Below are positions 54,654 through 64,000 of a DNA stretch of 64,000 bases, piece by piece. Numbering within the stretch: position 1 is the stretch's first letter; each line of letters starts with the position of its first letter. The position numbers were made by a program, and so were the translations under genes. The notes under the pieces are model-generated. The model saw only the letters and a program-made list of their open reading frames with translations. It did not search any database and had not been told where the DNA came from. Location of the stretch: the NCBI RefSeq assembly GCF_048128805.1, contig NC_136003.1, positions 20,666,840 through 20,730,839 of the forward strand, written 5' to 3'. This DNA is from Centroberyx gerrardi. Taxonomy: Eukaryota; Chordata; Actinopteri; Beryciformes; Berycidae.

Positions 54654-55031
54654 CATTTTGACTAGTCATAATGTAAAAAAAGATATCTTAAATTAGCATT
54701 TTGACTGGTCATAATGTAAAAAAAGATATCTTAAATTAGCATTTTGACTGGTCATAATGTAATAAAAGATATCTTAAATTAGCATTTTGACTGGTCATAA
54801 TGTAAAAAAAGATATCTTAAATTAGCATTTTGACTAGTCATAATGTAAAAAAAGATATCTTAAATCAGCATTTTGACCAGTCATAATGTTAAAAAAAATT
54901 ATCTTAAATTAGCATTTTGATGCTAATGTAATAAAAGATATCTTAAATTAGTATTTCAGTTGGTCATATGAGAGATATCTTAAATGCTAATTTACAATAT
55001 CTCTCATTACATTATGACTAGCCAAAATGCT
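54654..55031. repeat. 43-bp tandem array with an inverted terminal unit
   Basis: About seven direct units share the consensus CATTTTGACTGGTCATAATG plus TAAAAAAAGATATCTTAAATTAG. The last units are shortened. At about 54983-55031 a unit appears inverted (AAATGCTAATTTACAATATC...CATTATGACTAGCCAAAATG), so the array ends in a hairpin. A G-rich start GGGGGGGATGGGGGGACGCG at 54631, just before it, resembles a fish DNA-transposon end. Confidence 0.85.
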
Positions 55032-55394
55032 ACTTTAAAATATTTCAGATATGAGAACTCCTGGAACTACCACTACTAGGCCTATACCACTGCAGCAGCT
55101 GTAGTAGCAGCAGCAGCAGCAGTGTTGTTGCTTGCCACTACTGACTAACTACCACCCGGCTTAAAAGTACTGCTGCAGCAGCACCCAGCACATTCCCTGG
55201 AGCCCCTGGTAAAGCTCTTACTGTGGACTTTGACAAGGGCCGACAACCCTATAAGATAAGATAAGATAGCATTAATGCCCTTGGGGAAATTCAAGAAAAG
55301 TAGCTGATGAAGACTTTTCAGGTAGCCTAGGTCACAGGGGAACAAGATTGGTGGTGTCCTTCGCATCTCTCGTGCTGGCTTCCTTTTTTAAGTG

Positions 55395-55639
55395 TTTTTT
55401 TTTTTCTAGTTAATTTTGATAGTTTGGACTGGGTGGCTCTTTGTACCAACTACCAGCTCTTCAACGAAACGCCATCGCTAACTGCCAGACCACACCTTTG
55501 GAGCAGTTGGCTGGTTGGCTTCAGCGGGACGCGAATGGCGCCTATTCGTACCGACCACCACCTCTTCAACGAACCGCGCTCGCTAGCCGCCACGCCACCT
55601 GGTCCAAACTATCAAAATTAACTAGAAAAAAAAAAAAAA
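55395..55639. mobile_element. Small hairpin element with a 53-bp internal duplication
   Basis: The terminal arms are near-perfect inverted repeats: TTTTTCTAGTTAATTTTGAT with AGTTTGGA on the left, and TCCAAACT with ATCAAAATTAACTAGAAAAA on the right. Inside, two diverged direct copies start GTACCAACTACCAGCTCTTC and GTACCGACCACCACCTCTTC. The element is about 245 bp and GC-rich between AT-rich arms. No target duplication was found. Confidence 0.6.
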
Positions 55640-55990
55640 GAAAGTCTCCAAACACGCCCATCAAGCGTCCGATAGCTACTGGTCTGAAATGACATGTAGA
55701 AAGGTTCCCAAAGAGAGCCTCTTGCCGCGGTCCAAGCATCAGCTTTACCAGCACCCAGGGAGCAGACCTTACCGTGGTAAGGTCTGAAGTTCAAGACCAC
55801 GAGCGGGGCCTTTTATGCCCTGGGCTGCTGCGACCAAACAGCAGAATTCTGATTGTGATGTCATCAGTGCAGCTGAGACAGGCTCTGATTGGTAGAGCAC
55901 AGTCCAGCTCCATCCAATGATGTCATAATCGGTTAGAATGGTGAAGCAAAGCCGTGTTCTGATGGGTTCCGATTGAATGCCAAAAATGAA

Positions 55991-56021
<31 letters not shown>
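55991..56021. repeat. (GT)n microsatellite
   Basis: This is a pure GT tract of about 30 bp. Confidence 0.95.
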
Positions 56022-56023
<2 letters not shown>

Positions 56024-56530
56024 TATAGGCCTAAATGTTGTCTAACAGCCTTGAAGCATAAACACGCCGCCATTAAGCCTCCAGCCGGTCCAGCTGTACT
56101 GGGATGAAAGCGGTGAACAACTCAGAGAAATTAGAGAAATTGTGTGGCTGAGTTCAGAAAATAAATCCAAAAATAATACATGTATATGAATAGAGTTAAG
56201 CTGTCTAAGTAGTCAATTTTGACCAACAATGTCTGATAGGAAATAATTGCAATATTTGTGTGAAGAATTCCCTGTAAGTCTCCTTTTTCCGCGGCCGTCA
56301 CACTCTCTCCTCCCTTTCTGAGTGTGCAATCCTTATAAGCAGCTTGGATGCGCGGCGTGCGTAACACACACCCAGGAGATCGCTGTGAATGGAGGAAGAG
56401 GTTGTCGCGTCTGACAGCCTCGATTGAATCTGGATCTTCAGTTTAACAATTGATTGTCTTTTAGCGTTCTTGCCAATGTACGAATGATTTTTTTGAATGA
56501 GTGGATTTTTTTATTTACGTGTCATGCTAC

Positions 56531-56915
56531 TTACCGGTCTGTGTGTAACCAAGTCTCGCTCAAGTCTCGCGAGAGTTGAGTTGTTGCAGGAAGTTACACA
56601 CAGACCGGATCAAGCGAAAGGTAAAGAAGAACATTTCATTTCTCTGTAGGGTCCTTTCCATAATGTTGTCAGACACTTATAATAACGATCTGAGCCTGTC
56701 AGTGGCAAAAACAAGCACTTTTAGTGGACGTACATTGACGGTGCGATTTGCCCCGTCGGATTACATTGCAGCTCGTTTCGCGGCTGCCGGCTGAAGCGAT
56801 CTTGCTCGATACTGGACCAATTTCAAAAATTGTTGTCCCCTTTAGTCACTTAGACACAAAAAGATGGGAAAATAGGGTCCAGGTTGAAAAATACCGAAGT
56901 TACCCTTTAAGTATA
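56531..56915. mobile_element. Foldback-bearing MITE remnant
   Basis: The left part has an inverted repeat, ACCGGTCTGTGTGTAAC with GTTACACACAGACCGG about 50 bp later. The right end TTGAAAAATACCGAAGTTAC plus CCTTTAA matches the style of the TTAAAGG(G/A)TAA...CGGT end of the foldback at 15.1-16.0 kb. No coding capacity is seen. Confidence 0.5.
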
Positions 56916-57636
56916 TTCCAGTAGGCTACTATACTCCTAATATGACAAGAACAAATACCCATGGAAAAGAAAAAAAGAAAAGAACATAAGTACATCATCT
57001 CATCTATACAGTGCTGTCTTCCTTCCAGCCCAAGCTTTTTCTATAGTAATAGTCTAATAGTCAGCAATTAAAATCAATCAGTCATCAATCACCAAGCATG
57101 CCAATCATATCCCAACCTCATCCCAAACTGGACTCTGCCTTGTGTTTGATACCTCTGAACCCAGTGAGTGGGCATCAAATTAACCAGCAAAATTAAAGTT
57201 GTAAAATAAAAGCCCTCAAACTGCAAGGGACGGTAGCATTAGAACCCAGACGGTAGCATTAGAACCCATAATCTGCCCACTCCATCTCTGTACATGGGAT
57301 CATTGCTATCATGGTGTTATCCACTGTCTAATTGCATGTTCTCAGGTACACAGAAAAGATAAAGAATAGAATAAAAAAAGCTTTGAAAGGAAAACTTTAA
57401 AAACACAAGAACTGGTCCCATGTCATTTGACTTGACTTGTGACTTGCCCTGAAAGACTTGTGACTTGAAAATGGTAACTGTGTATTATGCATTTCAATAA
57501 CTGTGCAATAATCTAAGTCAAATTCCTTCACCTTTATGTGAAGGCCAATGGAGTCATTTTTATGAGATGTGAATAAGGACATACCAGCTGAGGGACTGCT
57601 CGACCTCCAAAATCCAGATGAAAAGACATGTTAGTC

Positions 57637-57772
57637 CAGGTGTTTTCCATCCTGGTCCTCGGGGCCCAAAGCCCTGCTGGGTTTCATTCTATCCCTCTAA
57701 GAGACTATTTCAACTAACAACCTGGTAGGATAGAAAACCAGCCGTACTCTGGGTCCCGATTGAAAACCACTG
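57637..57772. mobile_element. hAT MITE, 136 bp
   Basis: The ends CAGGTGTTTTCCATCCTGGT and GGGTCCCGATTGAAAACCAC plus TG are inverted repeats. The element is flanked by TGTTAGTC and TGTTAGGC, an 8-bp target duplication with one mismatch. Confidence 0.75.
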
Positions 57773-59349
57773 TGTTAGGCCCTGTTTTAACTGTCACACA
57801 CTTCATTCTTTTCTCATCTTTGTCTGCTTCACTCTCCAGGTTCTCCCAATCTGTTTGCACCTGCAGCGGCTCTTAAAGGAGCTCTGGAGCAGGTGCATTC
57901 CATTTGGGCAAAACACGTCTCATCCTCCATCCTCCCATCCTCGACTCAAAAAATTAGCCGCCATCATTAAGGATGCTCCAAATGATTAAAGAAACATGAA
58001 AAAGCCTTCATATCTCATCGCCTGTGTCCTCCAGTGAGGCGTGGCCAGAGGATACACAGGTGGATCCTCATTGCAGAAATAATGAAGATAATTCACGTGT
58101 CTAGGCTAAGCCCAGCTCCATACAGTCAGAAATGTGTTGAAAAAATTACAGATAAAATCCACAGTTGTAAATGGCCTTAATGTGTTTCTCATTCTGTATT
58201 AATCTTTCTTGTGAATGTGGGTTGTCATGGGACTTTCCTTCAGGGAGAAAAAATTCTTACTAAACCTCATTAACAGCCTTTCATTGTCTATTTTGCATAA
58301 TTATGATCTTACTACTAGATCTATGGTCACTTAGGGGAATAAAAAGAATAAAACTTGGTTCATTGATAGTGAGATGTCAAACAGCCTACAGGATCATTGC
58401 CTAACCCAAGTCGCAAAAGCATAAAACGCACACGGCAGCTTAAGAAATTTCTTTTAGGTGTTCTACCTCCATGAGGCAGACGAGGCTCATTAGAGGCCGA
58501 CAGAGATGAATTACACATTAAGCTTCTTAACTTTGTGAAACGTTTCTATGTGGATAAACCTAGACAGCTGTCATCCGTGGAGGGGGGAAGGGTGTGGGAG
58601 GAGCCTCAACGCCACACTTCAAACATCACTTCAATACGGCGCGTGCACAGACTTCTCAAAATGACAGGACACTGGTTCACTGGTTAGTCGAGGAGGAGAC
58701 GCGAGGCGAGGAGAAAACGTTATGTAATGGTATGCACCCCAACAAGATGGATTCTGGCAGCAGCCTTTCTTGCCAAACCCACACTCATTTTCATACCTAT
58801 GGGCAATTTAGAGTCTCCAATCTACCTGAATTTCAAGTCTTTGGAATTTGTGCCAGCCCCACACAGAAAGGGCCACAGGTTCGGTTTAGTTTTCACTCAT
58901 CGTTTTGATAGTTTAAGCTAAGACTTCACCAGGCGATTTCACTGATTAGCACAGCTTCAAGCAGAGTGGAGGAATGAGTCAGTGAAATCACCTTAGTGTA
59001 GTGTTTAGTTTGAATGAAAACCTGCAGACTCTCGGCCCTCTATGGCACACAGTTGCCTAGTCCTGGTTTAGGAGGAAGCTCTGAGTCTGGTCTGGCAATT
59101 CCCCATCTTTAGTTCTGCTTTGCTAGGCCTCCTGGCCCTTTCAAGTAATGTTTTTTTGTTGCTGACCTTGTGTGTGTACCATGGCTGATTGAGGCTGTTA
59201 CATTAACCACAAAAGAATGAACCCATGACGCAGTGCAAAAGGCTACACTCCTGAGGCTGCACAGCACTGACCTTGACCCCAGGCTTTGATGAAAGTCTGT
59301 AGCTACTAGGACACACACACACATAGAGAGAGAAAGAAATGTTTGTTTT

Positions 59350-59432
<83 letters not shown>
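59350..59432. repeat. Compound (GT)n-(GA)n microsatellite next to the tubulin promoter
   Basis: GT tract (about 59350-59386) followed by GA tract (about 59386-59432), ending 2-3 bp before the TATA-like element of the tubulin gene. Confidence 0.97.
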
Positions 59433-59434
<2 letters not shown>

Positions 59435-59565
59435 TTTATAGCCTTAATACTAGAGTGGGACTCTCATGATTGATGCATCGTCTCGGCGTCCTATCCGCCA
59501 GCTCCACGGGCCTTGGTTCCTCCCTCTCTCCTCCGGTCTTTGGTTGCCATGGGGATGACGTCAAC
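59435..59565 (+). promoter_or_regulatory. Beta-tubulin promoter region: TATA-like box, X-box-like site and CRE
   Basis: TTTATAG at about 59435 is a weak TATA box about 280 bp upstream of the start codon. GTTGCCATGG at about 59543-59552 matches the first 10 of 14 bases of the RFX X-box palindrome, and TGACGTCA at 59556-59563 is a perfect cAMP response element. If the TATA box is used, the latter two lie in the 5'UTR, within 180 bp of the ATG. Confidence 0.45.
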
Positions 59566-59718
59566 TTGCACCACCGATTCGGCCCAGTAGACGGTCTGAG
59601 AGGCGGTGCAACAATCCCGGACAGTCGACAGCAGGAGGCATCGTCTAAATCGCTATTCCCAGATCCCAGATTTCTACTCGCATTATCGCCTTCCCGACCA
59701 TCCTCTCATCCATCCAAA

Positions 59719-62301
<2,583 letters not shown>

Positions 62302-62590
62302 ACCTTCAGCCCACCCAGCTGCCAAACCTTGTTTCACCCCTCCCACCCCCAACTCCATCCCTCTCGTCCCTCCCCATTATGATTTGAATGGTTTGCCACT
62401 TCCAAAAACTGCCCTCAATCACTATTACTTAATGTTAGAGATCAGTGTTAAACTAAGTTTTCTGTTAAAAATGTGTTTTTGTATGTTGTGAATGCACTGA
62501 ATTAAGTTCATCCTTACATGCGTCCAGTCATTGCCTTGCCGAATTCAAAAGCAAGTGATTTTAACTGTGATGCCTTGAAACTGGAGAACG

Positions 62591-62596
62591 ATTAAA
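62591..62596 (+). terminator. Polyadenylation signal ATTAAA of the tubulin gene
   Basis: ATTAAA lies 290 bp after the stop codon and is followed within about 30 bp by GT/T-rich sequence, the usual arrangement for cleavage. Confidence 0.6.
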
Positions 62597-62731
62597 AGTT
62601 TGTATCTGATTAACGGATCCTTTTACTGCCTCAGTGTTTTCTTTGATTCATTTGACATGTGATCTGTTAACATTACAGACCACGTTACCACACTCAACCT
62701 GAATGTCTTTTCTGCAACATATTGACTAGAG

Positions 62732-62995
62732 CAGTGGTTCTCAAACTGAGGGTCAGGACCACCCAGGGGGTCGCGAGATGATTTATGGGATAGGAAAAAA
62801 AATGTATTTATATTATACAAATGTATTATCATGTCTATTTTATCTCCAATTTTTGCTCTTGTGAAAAACTGAATAGTTTTCAAATTAAATAACCTGAAAA
62901 GGGAACTGAGCATATGCAGCCTGTGACAGGGGGGTCACAAGTAGGCATTATTTCATTTAAACGAGTCACGGGCCAAAAAGGTTGAGAAACCACTG
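62732..62995. mobile_element. hAT MITE, 264 bp
   Basis: The ends CAGTGGTTCTCAAACTGAGG and GGTTGAGAAACCACTG form inverted repeats typical of hAT MITEs across vertebrates. The flanks GACTAGAG and GACTGGAG are an 8-bp target duplication with one difference. It lies 136 bp past the tubulin poly(A) signal. Confidence 0.85.
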
Positions 62996-64000
62996 GACTG
63001 GAGCGCAGTGTGCACAATAAGCAGATTGTCGCAAGATTTCAAAAACTGCATGGTAAATACGTTGAAGGTGGAAGCAAGTTACGGAGAGAAGTCAAGGGTG
63101 ATTTGAAATATTTGCTGACAGCAGACTGAGTCTTGTATTAAAGGAGTTGATTAACTTTTTCAGCCCAGGACCCAAAAGGCAACACGTTTTGGGTACTGAC
63201 TCATATTTTAAGAAGTAAAGCTGCGATGTATTCAACATAAAAGCAGCAAAGATCATTATATGTAGTCAAATGAATATCCTACCAATTGAGAAAGGCATGT
63301 ACCTTGTCCAGTCAATAGATGTAACACAGTAGACACAATTTAATTATCCCTGTGAAACTAACTCAGCCGCCATAAAAAAGTGAATAAATTATTTTCAGTT
63401 GTTTTGGTACGTCACTGCTGTTACAATGACCAGTGGACCGCAAAAAATTCCACAGTTTACATAAGCCGTATCTGCTGTGCCTTATCTATCAACTGAACTG
63501 AGTCTTATCAGTGGGAAGTCTCACTGAATATGATTTATGTTTTACTCAGAACTCTGACTCAGTGACTGGCCCAACAATATTATCAGTGTGTGGATGGGGC
63601 TAAAATAACTACATTTCATACATTTTTATTTAAAAAATAAACATTTCCTAAGGTACAATACAAGCATTTTGACATGATCTGTGATTTTAAAAAAGGAGGA
63701 CATTTTAAGTCACCATCAACATCTATTCAAACTTGATCTGAGGGGAATTTTGCCAAGTGAATTTTTGTGTGGTGACCGTCCCATACATGTGGCAGGTATA
63801 ATGTCCAAACTAGGCATTGGAAGTTCAAACTTAATTAGTTGAGTGAGCTATAAACTACACTATTTTGCTAATGACTATCAGTGTGTTGCGTTGATTGCAG
63901 AATGACTAGCAGATTCTGAATGTGAGTTTTTTACATGCAAATGCCTGTTATTAATTCAACAAACCTTTCTGAACCAGAAAAAATATGTATGTAAAAGTCA
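62996..64000. other. Right flank; nothing recognised
   Basis: About 1 kb of AT-rich sequence with no sustained coding frame, repeat or RNA gene seen. Confidence 0.5.

Larger units (their letters stand above)
54133..59349. other. Repeat-rich spacer between the TRIM and tubulin genes
   Basis: About 5.2 kb holds the 43-bp array, the hairpin element, a foldback MITE, a hAT MITE, a GATAA-rich patch at about 55251-55270 followed by CCTTGGGGAAATTCAA, and a 19-bp direct duplication (GACGGTAGCATTAGAACCC) at about 57230-57268. No coding exon is supported. Confidence 0.5.

Noticed and set aside
55061-55125. (CAG)n-like stretch near 55.1 kb as a coding polyglutamine tract
   Set aside because: Short, interrupted, and not inside any supported exon.

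Overview
The window reads as a chromosome segment of a ray-finned fish, probably a percomorph teleost. The evidence is split vertebrate genes with consensus GT/AG introns, very dense (GT)n and (GA)n microsatellites, a tRNA-derived SINE of a kind common in spiny-rayed fishes, and many short hAT-like and TTAA-flanked MITEs. Four protein-coding genes are well supported. All assignments rest on reading the sequence; no database search was possible.

Left end (about 1-5.9 kb, minus strand): the 5' two thirds of a glucagon receptor (class B GPCR) gene. Eight coding exons run from the signal peptide to the start of extracellular loop 2, with consistent splice phases. The remaining exons lie off the left edge. 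One intron carries a 30-bp minisatellite of nearly 0.9 kb, and several splice sites sit directly beside CA/TG repeats.

Middle (about 5.9-46.9 kb): roughly 41 kb without a convincing coding exon. It holds microsatellites, MITEs (a TTAA-flanked pair, an ACGGAGCC-ended hAT-like element, a long foldback, a 1.07-kb TTAA element), one tRNA-derived SINE, a few GC-richer promoter-like patches (near 14.3, 16.9 and 22.6 kb) and stretches with the look of conserved noncoding DNA (near 19.4-20.9, 31.1-31.9 and 42.4-42.9 kb).

Right part (about 46.9-62.6 kb): an intronless-coding class A orphan GPCR on the plus strand with a plausible upstream TATA promoter and noncoding exon. Next is a complete six-exon TRIM-type RING/B-box/coiled-coil/PRY-SPRY E3 ligase on the minus strand. 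Then comes a repeat-rich spacer, and a complete four-exon beta-tubulin gene on the plus strand with a TATA-like box, a perfect CRE and a degenerate RFX X-box-like site upstream. The last 1.4 kb holds a hAT MITE and otherwise nothing recognised.

The four genes have unrelated jobs (glucose hormone signalling, orphan signalling, ubiquitin ligation, microtubules), and nothing suggests a functional cluster. No plainly new multi-gene system was found. The best leads are the GPCR lacking the TM3-ECL2 cysteine pair, the open minisatellite frame attached to a glucagon-receptor exon, and the long glucagon-receptor ECL1.
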